64,000 nt of DNA from Pseudomonas sp. LBUM920 (lineage in GTDB: Bacteria; Pseudomonadota; Gammaproteobacteria; Pseudomonadales; Pseudomonadaceae), in contig NZ_CP027762.1 of the NCBI RefSeq assembly GCF_003852315.1, forward strand, positions 4,817,501-4,881,500, written 5' to 3'. Below the pieces are notes generated by a model. That model worked only from the letters and a program-made list of their open reading frames with translations, did not search any database and had not been told where the DNA came from. Below, piece by piece: positions 52,198 through 61,386 of this stretch. The translations under genes and the position numbers were made by a program. Position 1 is the stretch's first letter, and each line of letters starts with the position of its first letter.

Positions 52198-54589
52198 CCA
52201 TCACGCCGTCGTTAAAACCCAGGCCGAACTCGCCGAGCTGTTCGCCCAGGACCTGACCTGCGGGGTCGGCCGCAGCGTCAAGCACGACAGCGCCGCCAAG
52301 CATGTGTCCGGCGAGGCGCAGTACATCGATGACCGCCTGGAATTCCCCAACCAACTGCACCTGTATGCGCGCATGTCCGACCGCGCCCACGCCCGCATCC
52401 TCAGCATCGACACCGCGCCTTGCTACGCCTTTGACGGCGTGCGCATCGCGATCACCCACGAAGACGTGCCGGGCCTGAAAGACATCGGCCCGCTGATGCC
52501 CGGCGACCCGCTGCTGGCCATCGACACCGTGCAGTTTGTCGGCCAGGTGGTGCTCGCCGTCGCCGCCCGCGACCTGGAAACCGCACGCAAAGCGGCCATG
52601 GCGGCGGTGATCGAATACGAAGACCTAGAGCCGGTGCTGGACGTGGTGGAGGCCTTTCGCAACAAGCATTTCGTGCTCGACAGCCATACTCACCAGCGCG
52701 GCGACTCGGCGGGCGCGCTGGCCACGGCGAAACACCGTATCCAGGGCACGCTGCACATCGGCGGCCAGGAACACTTCTACCTGGAAACCCAGATCTCGTC
52801 GGTGATGCCCACCGAAGACGGCGGCATGATTGTCTACTGCTCCACGCAAAACCCCACCGAAGTGCAGAAGCTGGTGGCTGAAGTGCTGGACGTGTCGATG
52901 AACAAAATCGTCGTCGACATGCGCCGCATGGGCGGCGGTTTCGGCGGCAAGGAAACCCAGGCCGCCAGCCCCGCGTGCCTGTGCGCGGTGGTTGCGCGCC
53001 TCACCGGCCAGCCGACCAAAATGCGCCTGCCGCGCGTCGAAGACATGCTGATGACCGGCAAGCGCCACCCCTTCTATATCGAATACGACGTGGGCTTTGA
53101 CGACACGGGTCGCCTGCACGGGATCAATCTGGAACTGGCGGGTAACTGTGGCTGCTCGCCGGACTTGTCGAACTCGATTGTCGACCGCGCGATGTTCCAC
53201 GCCGACAATTCGTATTACCTGGGCGACGCCACCGTTAATGGCCATCGTTGCAAGACCAACACAGCCTCCAACACCGCGTATCGCGGCTTCGGTGGGCCAC
53301 AAGGCATGGTCGCCATCGAGGAAGTGATGGACGCCATCGCTCGGCACCTGGGTCTGGACCCATTGGCGGTGCGCAAGGTCAATTACTACGGCAAGACCGA
53401 GCGCAACGTCACCCACTACTACCAGACCGTCGAGCACAACATGCTCGAAGAGATGACCGCCGAACTTGAAGCCAGCAGCCAATACGCCGAGCGCCGCGAA
53501 GCCATCCGCCTGTACAACGCCCACAGCCCGATCCTGAAAAAAGGCCTGGCGCTGACGCCGGTGAAGTTCGGTATTTCGTTTACCGCCAGCTTCCTGAACC
53601 AGGCCGGTGCGCTGATCCACATCTACACCGACGGCAGCATCCATTTGAACCACGGTGGCACTGAGATGGGCCAGGGCTTGAACACCAAGGTCGCGCAAGT
53701 GGTGGCCGAAGTGTTCCAGGTCGACATCGACCGCGTGCAGATCACCGCCACCAACACCGATAAAGTGCCCAACACCTCGCCCACCGCCGCGTCCAGCGGT
53801 GCCGACCTGAACGGCAAGGCTGCCCAGAACGCCGCCGAAACCATCAAGCAGCGCCTGGTGGAATTTGCCGCACGCAAATACGACGTGAGTGAAGCCGATG
53901 TGGAATTTCACAATGGTCACGTACGGGTACGCGACCAGATCCTGACCTTTGAGAGCCTGATCCAGCAGGCGTATTTCGCCCAGGTCTCGCTGTCGAGCAC
54001 CGGGTTCTACAAGACCCCGAAAATCTTCTACGACCGCAGCCAGGCGAGGGGCCGGCCGTTCTATTACTTCGCGTTCGGCGCGGCGTGCTGCGAAGTGATC
54101 GTCGACACCCTCACTGGCGAATACAAAATGTTGCGCACCGACATCCTGCACGACGTGGGCGCCTCGCTGAACCCGGCCATCGACATCGGCCAGGTGGAAG
54201 GCGGCTTTATCCAGGGCATGGGCTGGCTGACGATGGAAGAGCTGGTGTGGAACAACAAAGGCAAGCTGATGACCAACGGCCCGGCCAGTTACAAGATCCC
54301 GGCCGTGGCTGACATGCCCCTGGACTTACGCGTGAAGCTGGTGGAAAACCGCAAGAACCCGGAGGACACGGTGTTCCATTCCAAGGCCGTGGGCGAGCCG
54401 CCGTTCATGCTCGGGATTGCCTCGTGGTGCGCGATCAAGGATGCCGTGGCAAGTGTGGGTGAGTATCGCCATCAGCCCAGGATTGATGCACCGGCCACAC
54501 CCGAGCGGGTGTTGTGGGGGTGCGAGCAGATGCGCCAGTTGCAGGCGGCAAAGGCTGTTGAAGCTGAAACCGAGATGGCTTCGCTCTAG
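52190..54589 (+). CDS. xdhB: Xanthine dehydrogenase large subunit (molybdopterin)
   Basis: A 799-residue catalytic subunit with the molybdenum cofactor. GGQEHFYLETQISSVMP, MGGGFGGKETQAA, AYRGFGGPQGMVAIEEVMD and GGTEMGQGLNTKVAQV are the expected cofactor and active-site segments, and the C-terminal VGEPPFMLGI includes the base-type Glu region. It is translationally coupled to xdhA. A REPIN separates it from xdhC. Confidence 0.96.
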   Translation: MSNHHAVVKTQAELAELFAQDLTCGVGRSVKHDSAAKHVSGEAQYIDDRLEFPNQLHLYARMSDRAHARILSIDTAPCYAFDGVRIAITHEDVPGLKDIGPLMPGDPLLAIDTVQFVGQVVLAVAARDLETARKAAMAAVIEYEDLEPVLDVVEAFRNKHFVLDSHTHQRGDSAGALATAKHRIQGTLHIGGQEHFYLETQISSVMPTEDGGMIVYCSTQNPTEVQKLVAEVLDVSMNKIVVDMRRMGGGFGGKETQAASPACLCAVVARLTGQPTKMRLPRVEDMLMTGKRHPFYIEYDVGFDDTGRLHGINLELAGNCGCSPDLSNSIVDRAMFHADNSYYLGDATVNGHRCKTNTASNTAYRGFGGPQGMVAIEEVMDAIARHLGLDPLAVRKVNYYGKTERNVTHYYQTVEHNMLEEMTAELEASSQYAERREAIRLYNAHSPILKKGLALTPVKFGISFTASFLNQAGALIHIYTDGSIHLNHGGTEMGQGLNTKVAQVVAEVFQVDIDRVQITATNTDKVPNTSPTAASSGADLNGKAAQNAAETIKQRLVEFAARKYDVSEADVEFHNGHVRVRDQILTFESLIQQAYFAQVSLSSTGFYKTPKIFYDRSQARGRPFYYFAFGAACCEVIVDTLTGEYKMLRTDILHDVGASLNPAIDIGQVEGGFIQGMGWLTMEELVWNNKGKLMTNGPASYKIPAVADMPLDLRVKLVENRKNPEDTVFHSKAVGEPPFMLGIASWCAIKDAVASVGEYRHQPRIDAPATPERVLWGCEQMRQLQAAKAVEAETEMASL

Positions 54590-54600
54590 GAACGAGGTGC

Positions 54601-54682
54601 TGCCATCGCAGGCAAGCCCTCTCCCACATTTGATGGTGTTCACACATCAAAATGTGGGAGAGGGCTTGCCCCCGATAGCGGC
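54601..54682. repeat. REPIN inside the xdh operon
   Basis: ATCGCAGGCAAGCCCTCTCC with CCACATTTG and the inverted CAAAATGTGGGAGAGGGCTT (54648-54667) flank a spacer containing the inner palindrome GATGGTGTTCACACATC. It sits between xdhB and xdhC, whose ribosome site follows 13 bases after it. Confidence 0.9.
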
Positions 54683-54707
54683 CTGACAGACGCCACAAGA
54701 GGTGACT

Positions 54708-55550
54708 ATGAACAACTGGATCAGCGCCCTCGCCGACCTGCAGAACCAGGGTGAACCCTGCGTGCTGGTGACCATCATCGAAGAGCTCGGCTCCACGCCG
54801 CGCAATGCCGGCTCGAAGATGGTGATCAGCGCCGCGCAGACCTTCGACACCATCGGTGGCGGGCACCTGGAATACAAGGCGATGCAGATCGCCCGCGACA
54901 TGCTCGTGCGCGGCCAGCAAAACACCCATCTGGAGCGCTTTAGCCTTGGTGCAAGCCTGGGCCAGTGCTGCGGCGGTGTGACGGTGCTGCTGTTCGAACC
55001 CATGGGCCAGGTGCAGGCGCACATTGCAGTGTTTGGCGCCGGCCATGTCGGCCGCGCCTTGGTGCCGCTGTTGGCGAGCCTGCCATGCCGAGTGCGCTGG
55101 ATCGATTCCCGCGACCAGGAGTTTCCGGAACACATTCCCCAGGGCGTGCGTAAAATCGTCAGCGAGGAGCCAGTCGACGAAATTGCCGACCTGCCAGTGG
55201 GCAGCTACTGCATCGTCATGACCCACAATCACGCGCTGGACCTGGAACTGACCGCCGCGCTGCTCAAACGCAACGACTTTGCCTACTTCGGACTGATCGG
55301 CTCGAAAACCAAACGGGTCAAGTTCGAACACCGCCTGCGTGATCGCGGCTTCGACACCGCGCAACTGCAACGCATGCGCTGCCCGATGGGCCTCACCGAG
55401 GTGAAGGGCAAACTGCCGGTGGAGATCGCCATCTCCATCGCCGGCGAAATCATCGCCACCTATAACGCCAATTTCGGTCAGCACACCGCGAGCGCCGAAC
55501 CCATTGCCAAACTGCTGCCGGCCTCGCGCCGCAGCCAAGCTATCAATTGA
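54708..55550 (+). CDS. xdhC: Xanthine dehydrogenase accessory protein XdhC
   Basis: A 280-residue chaperone that binds the molybdenum cofactor, helps its sulfuration and inserts it into XdhB. The N-terminal half has CVLVTIIEELGSTPRNAGSK, TIGGGHLEY and LGQCCGGVTVLLFEP with its conserved cysteines. The second half is a Rossmann-like domain (IAVFGAGHVGRALVPLLASL, GLIGSKTKRVKFEHRL). The ATG at 54708 has GAGGTG five bases before it. Confidence 0.95.
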   Translation: MNNWISALADLQNQGEPCVLVTIIEELGSTPRNAGSKMVISAAQTFDTIGGGHLEYKAMQIARDMLVRGQQNTHLERFSLGASLGQCCGGVTVLLFEPMGQVQAHIAVFGAGHVGRALVPLLASLPCRVRWIDSRDQEFPEHIPQGVRKIVSEEPVDEIADLPVGSYCIVMTHNHALDLELTAALLKRNDFAYFGLIGSKTKRVKFEHRLRDRGFDTAQLQRMRCPMGLTEVKGKLPVEIAISIAGEIIATYNANFGQHTASAEPIAKLLPASRRSQAIN

Positions 55551-55557
55551 GATGAAC

Positions 55558-56862
55558 ATGCCTTTGACTCGCAAAGCCTACCGTGCCGCCATCCTGCACA
55601 GCATTGCCGACCCTGCTGAAGTGGGGATCGAAGCTTCCTATGAGTATTTCGAAGACGGCCTGCTGGTGATCGATAACGGCCAGATCAGCGCCCTGGGCCA
55701 CGCCAGCGATTTGTTGCCGACACTGCCCGCCGATATCGACATTACCCATTATCAGGATGCGCTGATCACCCCAGGCCTGATCGACACCCATATCCACCTG
55801 CCGCAAACCGGCATGGTCGGCGCCTATGGCGAGCAGTTACTGGATTGGCTCAACACCTACACCTTCCCGTGCGAAAGCCAGTTCGCCGACAAGGCGCACG
55901 CCGAAGAAGTCGCGGATATCTTCATCAAGGAACTGCTGCGCAACGGCACGACCACGGCGCTGGTGTTCGGCAGCGTGCACCCGCAATCAGTCAATTCATT
56001 CTTTGAAGCGGCCGAAAAACTCGACCTGCGCATGATCGCCGGCAAGGTGATGATGGACCGCAACGCGCCGGACTATCTGACCGACACCGCCGAATCCGGC
56101 TACCAGGAAAGCAAGGCGCTGATCGAACGCTGGCACGGCAAGGGCCGTTTGCACTATGCGGTCACGCCACGTTTTGCCCCGACCAGCACCCCGGAGCAAC
56201 TGACGCTGGCCGGGCAACTGCTGGGCGAATACCCAGACCTGTACATGCAGACGCACATCAGTGAAAACCTGCAGGAAGTGGCATGGGTGAAAGAGCTGTT
56301 CCCGGAGCGCAAGGGCTACCTGGACGTGTATGACCACTACAAATTGCTGGGCGAACGCTCGGTGTTTGCCCACGGCGTGCACCTGTGTGATGACGAGTGC
56401 GCACGGTTGGCGGAGACGGGTTCGGCGGTGGCGTTCTGCCCGACGTCGAACTTCTTCCTCGGCAGTGGGTTGTTCAACTTGCCGATGGCCGAGAAGCACA
56501 AATTGAATGTCGGCCTGGGCACCGACGTGGGCGGCGGCACCAGCTTCTCGCTGCTGCAAACCCTGAACGAAGCCTACAAAGTCATGCAACTGCAGGGCGC
56601 GCGGTTGAGCCCGTTCAAGTCGCTGTACCTGGCCACTTTGGGCGGCGCGCGGGCGCTGCGTCTGGAAGACAAGATCGGCACGTTGCAGCCGGGTACCGAT
56701 GCGGACTTTTTGGTGCTGGATTACAACGCCACGCCGCTGCTGAGCTATCGCTTGAAGCAGGCCAATAACATTGCCGAAACGCTGTTTGTGTTGATGACGC
56801 TGGGGGATGATCGGGCGGTTCTGCGGACCTACGCAGCCGGCAATCTCGTGCACCAACGCTGA
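55558..56862 (+). CDS. guaD: Guanine deaminase
   Basis: A 434-residue amidohydrolase converting guanine to xanthine, which feeds the xdh products. Metal ligands appear in the family order: GLIDTHIHLPQTG, QTHISENLQE, FAHGVHLCDDE and GLGTDVGGGTSFSLLQTLNE. The 'PQ' after HIHL is typical of GuaD. The ATG at 55558 is preferred because GAGATG lies 5 bases before it; an ATG at 55552 would have no room for a ribosome site. It begins 7 bases after xdhC. Confidence 0.94.
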   Translation: MPLTRKAYRAAILHSIADPAEVGIEASYEYFEDGLLVIDNGQISALGHASDLLPTLPADIDITHYQDALITPGLIDTHIHLPQTGMVGAYGEQLLDWLNTYTFPCESQFADKAHAEEVADIFIKELLRNGTTTALVFGSVHPQSVNSFFEAAEKLDLRMIAGKVMMDRNAPDYLTDTAESGYQESKALIERWHGKGRLHYAVTPRFAPTSTPEQLTLAGQLLGEYPDLYMQTHISENLQEVAWVKELFPERKGYLDVYDHYKLLGERSVFAHGVHLCDDECARLAETGSAVAFCPTSNFFLGSGLFNLPMAEKHKLNVGLGTDVGGGTSFSLLQTLNEAYKVMQLQGARLSPFKSLYLATLGGARALRLEDKIGTLQPGTDADFLVLDYNATPLLSYRLKQANNIAETLFVLMTLGDDRAVLRTYAAGNLVHQR

Positions 56863-56881
56863 TCTAACAAACGCCACAAAA

Positions 56882-56978
56882 CAAATGTGGGAGCGGGCTT
56901 GCTCGCGAATGCGGTGTGTCAGTCAACAGATACTTAGACTGAACCACCGCCTTCGCGAGCAAGCCCGCTCCCACATTT
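56882..56978. repeat. REPIN between guaD and the second GntR gene
   Basis: CAAATGTGGGAGCGGGCTTG and its inverted copy CAAGCCCGCTCCCACATTTT (56959-56978) are almost perfectly complementary, extended inward by CTCGCGAA/TTCGCGAG. It lies between two convergent genes and may serve as their shared terminator. Confidence 0.92.
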
Positions 56979-56988
56979 TTGATCGGGT

Positions 56989-57753
56989 TTACAGTTTTAC
57001 GGACGAGCGACCCGGCTTTTTCGTCTGCAACAAATGCGAGAACACCGCATGCAAATCATCCGACGCGCTTTCCTCATCGAGGTTGAGCTTGCTGTCGATG
57101 TGATCCATGTGGTGCATCATCAGGTTCACCGCCAACGTTGCATCGCGTGCTTCGATCGCGTCGATCAGCTGCGTGTGCTCATCGTAGGAACAGTGCGAGC
57201 GGTTGCCGCTTTCGTACTGGGCGATGATCAACGAGGTCTGCGACACCAGGCTGCGCTGGAAGCTGATCAGCGGCGCGTTCTTCGCCGCCTCGGCCAGCTT
57301 GAGGTGGAATTCGCCGGAGAGGCGGATACCAGCACCGCGGTCGCCGCGGGAGAAACTGTCACGCTCGTCGTTGACCATCTGGCGCAGCTCGGCCAGCTGT
57401 TCGGCCGTGGCGTGCTGCACTGCCAATTCCGTGATCGCCCGTTCGACCAGACGCCGGGCCAGGAATACCTGGCGCGCTTCTTCTACACTCGGGCTCGCCA
57501 CCACCGCACCACGATTGGGCCGCAGCAGTACCACGCCTTCATGGGCCAAACGCGAGAGCGCGCGGCGAATGATGGTGCGGCTGACGCCGAAGATTTCGCC
57601 CAGTGCCTCTTCACTCAACTTGGTTCCGGGCGCCAGGCGTTGTTCAAGGATGGCCTCGAAGATATGCGCGTAGACAATATCGTCCTGGGTTCCGCTGCGA
57701 CCGGCCTTGCCAGCTCGCGGTTGTTTCTTGAGAGGTTGCAACTGTTCGTTCAT
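56989..57753 (-). CDS. GntR-family (FCD) transcriptional regulator divergent from a BenE-type transporter
   Basis: A 254-residue regulator with a Lys/Arg-rich N-terminal extension, a winged helix (LAPGTKLSEEALGEIFGVSR, TIIRRALSRLAHEG) and an FCD ligand domain (EFHLKLAEAAKNAPL, YDEHTQLIDAIEARDA). It is a different protein from the GntR regulator next to xdhA. Convergent with guaD and divergent from the transporter gene, it most likely controls the latter and perhaps guanine/xanthine use. The ATG at 57753 is chosen over a GTG two codons upstream. Confidence 0.9.
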   Translation of the reverse strand: MNEQLQPLKKQPRAGKAGRSGTQDDIVYAHIFEAILEQRLAPGTKLSEEALGEIFGVSRTIIRRALSRLAHEGVVLLRPNRGAVVASPSVEEARQVFLARRLVERAITELAVQHATAEQLAELRQMVNDERDSFSRGDRGAGIRLSGEFHLKLAEAAKNAPLISFQRSLVSQTSLIIAQYESGNRSHCSYDEHTQLIDAIEARDATLAVNLMMHHMDHIDSKLNLDEESASDDLHAVFSHLLQTKKPGRSSVKL

Positions 57754-57841
57754 GGGCACTCGGGTTTGGAGAACGGCGGCGAATTAACGGTAATACGGCA
57801 AGCGCGGGTTGCTGGCAAGTATCACCTAAAAACAGGGCACA

Positions 57842-57851
57842 TTGTACACAA
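57842..57851. promoter_or_regulatory. Candidate GntR operator TTGT-AC-ACAA
   Basis: TTGTACACAA is an inverted repeat TTGT/ACAA with a two-base centre, resembling FCD-type GntR sites, and lies in the 226-base divergent gap between the regulator and the transporter. The remaining sequence of that gap shows no other obvious element. Confidence 0.4.
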
Positions 57852-57979
57852 CCCAATGCGCCAACACACTGTACGGCTGTTTGCTGCGTTGGCTGTATTG
57901 CAACGAGTAGTTCCGTTTGAGTTTAGGCTTGAATCTGCGCCTTCACCGGCAAATACCCAGGTAAAAGGAACGCCTCTCC

Positions 57980-59170
57980 ATGAACGACGCCACCCAAGCG
58001 CCTTTGCGCCCGTTGGCCGACACTTCTGCGTCGGCCATCGTCGCCGGCTTCATTGCCATGATGACCGGCTACACCAGCTCGCTGGTCCTGATGTTCCAGG
58101 CCGGACAAGCCGCCGGGTTGACCACGGCGCAGATTTCTTCGTGGATCTGGGCCATCTCCATCGGCATGGCGGTGTGCAGCATCGGCCTGTCCTTGCGCTA
58201 TCGCACGCCCATCACCATTGCTTGGTCCACACCCGGCGCGGCGTTGTTGATCACCAGCCTGGGCGGCGTAAGTTACGGCGAGGCCATTGGTGCCTACATC
58301 ACCTGCGCCGTACTGGTGACGCTGTGCGGGCTGACCGGCAGCTTCGAGAAACTGGTCAAGCGCATCCCGGCGTCGCTGGCGGCGGCCTTGCTGGCGGGGA
58401 TTCTGTTCAAGATCGGCAGCGAGATTTTCGTCGCCGCGCAGCATCGCACCGGCCTGGTCCTGGGGATGTTTTTCACATACCTGATCATCAAGCGCCTGTC
58501 GCCCCGCTATGCGGTACTCGCCGCGCTGGTGCTCGGCACTGTGCTGTCGGGGCTGATGGGGTTGCTGGATTTCAGTGGCTTTCACCTGGAAGTGGCAACG
58601 CCGGTATGGACCACGCCGCATTTCTCGCTGGCGGCGACCATCAGTATCGGCATCCCGCTGTTCGTGGTGGCGATGACCTCGCAGAACATGCCCGGCGTCG
58701 CCGTGTTGCGCGCCGACGGCTACACCGTGCCCGCCTCGCCTTTGATCACCGCAACCGGCCTGGCCTCGCTGGTGCTCGCGCCCTTCGGCTCCCACGGCAT
58801 CAACCTGGCGGCCATCAGCGCGGCCATCTGCACCGGGCCGCATGCCCATGAAGACCGCAACAAGCGCTATACCGCTGCGGTGTGGTGCGGCGTGTTCTAC
58901 GGGATTGCCGGGGTATTTGGCGCGACCTTGGCGGCACTGTTCGCAGCATTGCCAAAGGAACTGGTGCTGTCGATTGCAGCGTTGGCGTTGTTTGGCTCGA
59001 TCATCAATGGCTTGAGCATCGCCATGAATGAGCCGAAGGAGCGCGAAGCGGCGCTGATCACCTTTATGGTCACCGCGTCAGGCTTGACGTTGTTTTCCAT
59101 CGGTTCGGCGTTCTGGGGGATTGTGGCGGGGGTGTTGACGCTGCTGATTCTGAACGGGCGCAAGGCATAA
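57980..59170 (+). CDS. benE: BenE-family membrane transporter
   Basis: A 396-residue transporter with about 11-12 membrane helices. The conserved TPITIAWSTPGAALL, FVVAMTSQNMPGVAVLRADG and LAPFGSHGINLAAISAAICTG mark the benzoate:H+ symporter (BenE) family. No benzoate-degradation gene is in view. The neighbours are guanine deaminase and xanthine dehydrogenase, so a purine-related or other aromatic substrate is possible (inference). AAGGA lies 10 bases before the ATG. Confidence 0.88.
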   Translation: MNDATQAPLRPLADTSASAIVAGFIAMMTGYTSSLVLMFQAGQAAGLTTAQISSWIWAISIGMAVCSIGLSLRYRTPITIAWSTPGAALLITSLGGVSYGEAIGAYITCAVLVTLCGLTGSFEKLVKRIPASLAAALLAGILFKIGSEIFVAAQHRTGLVLGMFFTYLIIKRLSPRYAVLAALVLGTVLSGLMGLLDFSGFHLEVATPVWTTPHFSLAATISIGIPLFVVAMTSQNMPGVAVLRADGYTVPASPLITATGLASLVLAPFGSHGINLAAISAAICTGPHAHEDRNKRYTAAVWCGVFYGIAGVFGATLAALFAALPKELVLSIAALALFGSIINGLSIAMNEPKEREAALITFMVTASGLTLFSIGSAFWGIVAGVLTLLILNGRKA

Positions 59171-59201
59171 AAAAACGGCGACCCGAAGGTCGCCGTTTTT
59201 T
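59171..59201. terminator. Bidirectional intrinsic terminator
   Basis: AAAAACGGCGACC (59171-59183), loop CGAA and GGTCGCCGTTTTT (59188-59200) give a strong stem with T runs on both strands. It serves benE on the plus strand and yggL on the minus strand. Confidence 0.95.
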
Positions 59202-59206
59202 CAGTA

Positions 59207-59551
59207 TCACTTAGCCGCGTTGATCGGCTTTTCCGGATACCACACGTCCAGCAACGGGCTGACTTCAGCCTTGGTCAGCTCGGAACGGGTTTTCAGCCAG
59301 GCTTCAACGGCAGCACGCTGCTCTTCGGAGACCGAGCCACGCTTCTGCAGGCAAACCAGACCGTAGTCATCGCCGCCGACATAGCCCAGACCGTTGGCTT
59401 CCATGGCTTCTTTGATGAATGCTTCGAGGAAAGCGTCGATAGCTTCTTCACTCAGGCCTTCGTTGAAGTCCAGGTTCAGTTCGAAACCCAGCTCTTGAAA
59501 TTCATCAACGCACAGTTTTTTGCGCAGACGCTGGGAACGGTTAGTCGCCAT
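59207..59551 (-). CDS. yggL: YggL-family 50S ribosome-associated protein (DUF469)
   Basis: A 114-residue small acidic protein. MATNRSQRLRKKLCVDEFQE at the start and FEGYVGGDDYGLVCLQK-like sequence (as GYVGGDDYGLVCLQKRGSV) are the family pattern. YggL homologues associate with the large ribosomal subunit. GAGGA lies 8 bases before the ATG at 59551. As I recall, it sits beside dacB in P. aeruginosa as well. Confidence 0.92.
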   Translation of the reverse strand: MATNRSQRLRKKLCVDEFQELGFELNLDFNEGLSEEAIDAFLEAFIKEAMEANGLGYVGGDDYGLVCLQKRGSVSEEQRAAVEAWLKTRSELTKAEVSPLLDVWYPEKPINAAK

Positions 59552-59787
59552 TGGAACAATCCTCATAAGTAATAACGGGCGGCACTCTAGCAGTTTAAGG
59601 CAAGGATTGCCCGACTCTCTGGGATAGGCGGCTATCTGTCTGCAAAAAAACGCGCAATTCCAGCTATCGTTCAGCTACAACTGGATCCACCTTGGGGCAT
59701 AATGCCGACACTTTCGTGACCAATGAGGGATTTTCTTCCATACCCCTCGCCTTTTTCACCCTTCTCAGCAGTAGGGTTTTATTCCTT

Positions 59788-61248
59788 ATGATCAAATCTT
59801 TTCGTTGCGTGTTATTGGCCGGCTTTCTTCTTCCACTGGCCTTCTCCGCCGCTGCCGCCCCAATCAACAACACCCTGCCACCCAACGTTGCGCAGGCCCT
59901 GCAGAAAGCCAAGCTACAAAATACCGCGCTGTCGCTGGTGATGCTGCCCCTCACCGGCCCCGGTACCCCTACCGTGTTCAACGCCGACGTCTCGGTGAAC
60001 CCGGCCTCCACCATGAAGCTGGTCACCACTTACGCGGCCCTGGAAATGCTCGGCCCCAACCATCAGTGGAAGACCGAGTTCTACACCGATGGCACGCTCA
60101 GCGGTGGCGTCCTGCACGGCAACCTCTACCTCAAGGGCGGCGGCGACCCCAAGCTGAACATGGAAAAACTCTGGCTGCTGATGCGCGACCTGCGTGCCAA
60201 TGGCGTGCAGCAAGTGACCGGCGACCTGGTGCTCGACCGCAGCTTCTTCAACCAGCCGCAATTGCCCGAATTCAATGACGACGGCAATGACGAGAACAAG
60301 CCGTTCCTGGTCAAGCCCGACGCCCTGCTGGTCAACCTCAAGGCCCTGCGCTTCGTGACCCGCAACGATTCGGGCCGCGTGATCGTATCGGTCGAACCGC
60401 CGATTGCCAGCATTCGCATCGACAACCAGGTGAAAGTCTCCAACGCCAAGCAATGCACCGGCGACGTGCGCTACAGCCCGGTCACCGCCGCCGACGGCAG
60501 TGTCACCGTGACGGTCAGCGGCCAACTGGGCGATGGCTGCAGTTCGCAGACTTACCTGTCGCTGCTCGACCATGCCACCTACACCGCCGGCGCTGTGCGT
60601 GCGATCTGGCAGGAATTGGGCGGCACCATCCAGGGCCGCGATATCCAGGCGCCCGTGCCCAAGGACGCCAAAGTACTCGCCCGTGCCTTCTCGCCGGACC
60701 TGGCGGAAATCATCCGCGACATCAACAAATACAGTAACAACACCATGGCCCAGCAGCTGTTCCTGAGCCTGGGCGCGCAATTTCGCAACGATGCCGACGG
60801 CGACGACGCCAAGGCTGCGCAACGTGTGGTCCGTCAGTGGCTGGCGAAGAAGGGCATCACCGCGCCGCACCTCGTCATGGAGAACGGCTCCGGCCTGTCG
60901 CGCGCCGAACGTGTCAGCGCCCGCGAGATGGCGGCCATGCTGCAAGCCGCCTGGAAGAGCCCGTACGCGGCGGAATACATCAGCTCGCTGCCGATTGCCG
61001 GCACCGACGGCACCATGCGTAAACGCCTGAAGACCACCGCCATGCGCGGCGAAGCCCACGTCAAGACTGGCACCCTGAACACCGTGCGTGCCATCGCCGG
61101 GTTCAGCCGCGACAACAATGGCAACACCTGGGTGGTGGTGGCGATCCTCAACGATTCGAAACCGTGGGGCGCCTCATCAGTGCTGGACCAGGTGCTGCTG
61201 GACCTGTATCGCCAGCCGAAGCTGGCGGCGGCTGCGCCGGTGCTCTAA
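59788..61248 (+). CDS. dacB: D-alanyl-D-alanine carboxypeptidase/endopeptidase (PBP4)
   Basis: A 486-residue periplasmic penicillin-binding protein (class C, low molecular mass) that trims and cuts peptidoglycan stem-peptide bonds. It has a signal peptide (MIKSFRCVLLAGFLLPLAFS, cleavage after AAA), the catalytic S74-T-M-K77, S316-N-N318 and K426-T-G428. The large insertion between the first two motifs is usual for PBP4. Loss of this enzyme derepresses the AmpC beta-lactamase in Pseudomonas (established). The start at 59788 puts the signal peptide at the N-terminus. Confidence 0.95.
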   Translation: MIKSFRCVLLAGFLLPLAFSAAAAPINNTLPPNVAQALQKAKLQNTALSLVMLPLTGPGTPTVFNADVSVNPASTMKLVTTYAALEMLGPNHQWKTEFYTDGTLSGGVLHGNLYLKGGGDPKLNMEKLWLLMRDLRANGVQQVTGDLVLDRSFFNQPQLPEFNDDGNDENKPFLVKPDALLVNLKALRFVTRNDSGRVIVSVEPPIASIRIDNQVKVSNAKQCTGDVRYSPVTAADGSVTVTVSGQLGDGCSSQTYLSLLDHATYTAGAVRAIWQELGGTIQGRDIQAPVPKDAKVLARAFSPDLAEIIRDINKYSNNTMAQQLFLSLGAQFRNDADGDDAKAAQRVVRQWLAKKGITAPHLVMENGSGLSRAERVSAREMAAMLQAAWKSPYAAEYISSLPIAGTDGTMRKRLKTTAMRGEAHVKTGTLNTVRAIAGFSRDNNGNTWVVVAILNDSKPWGASSVLDQVLLDLYRQPKLAAAAPVL

Positions 61249-61262
61249 AAGGCAACACAGAT

Positions 61263-61358
61263 CAAATGTGGGAGCGGGCTTGCCTGTGATAACGGTGCAT
61301 AAGTCTCCAATTCGCTGACTGACACGCTGCAATCGCAGGCAAGCCATCTCCCACATGA
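61263..61358. repeat. REPIN between dacB and the diguanylate cyclase gene
   Basis: CAAATGTGGGAGCGGGCTTG (61264-61283) and CAATCGCAGGCAAGCCATCT with CCCACATG form an inverted pair around a spacer between convergent genes. The two arms differ more than in the other doublets. Confidence 0.85.
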
Positions 61359-61386
61359 ATGCGCGACGTCTGGAAAAACCTGTCAA

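Noticed and set aside
11018..61358. Repeated ~20-base units that could suggest a CRISPR array
   Set aside because: The copies are scattered kilobases apart as inverted pairs with no regular spacers and no cas genes; they are REPINs.
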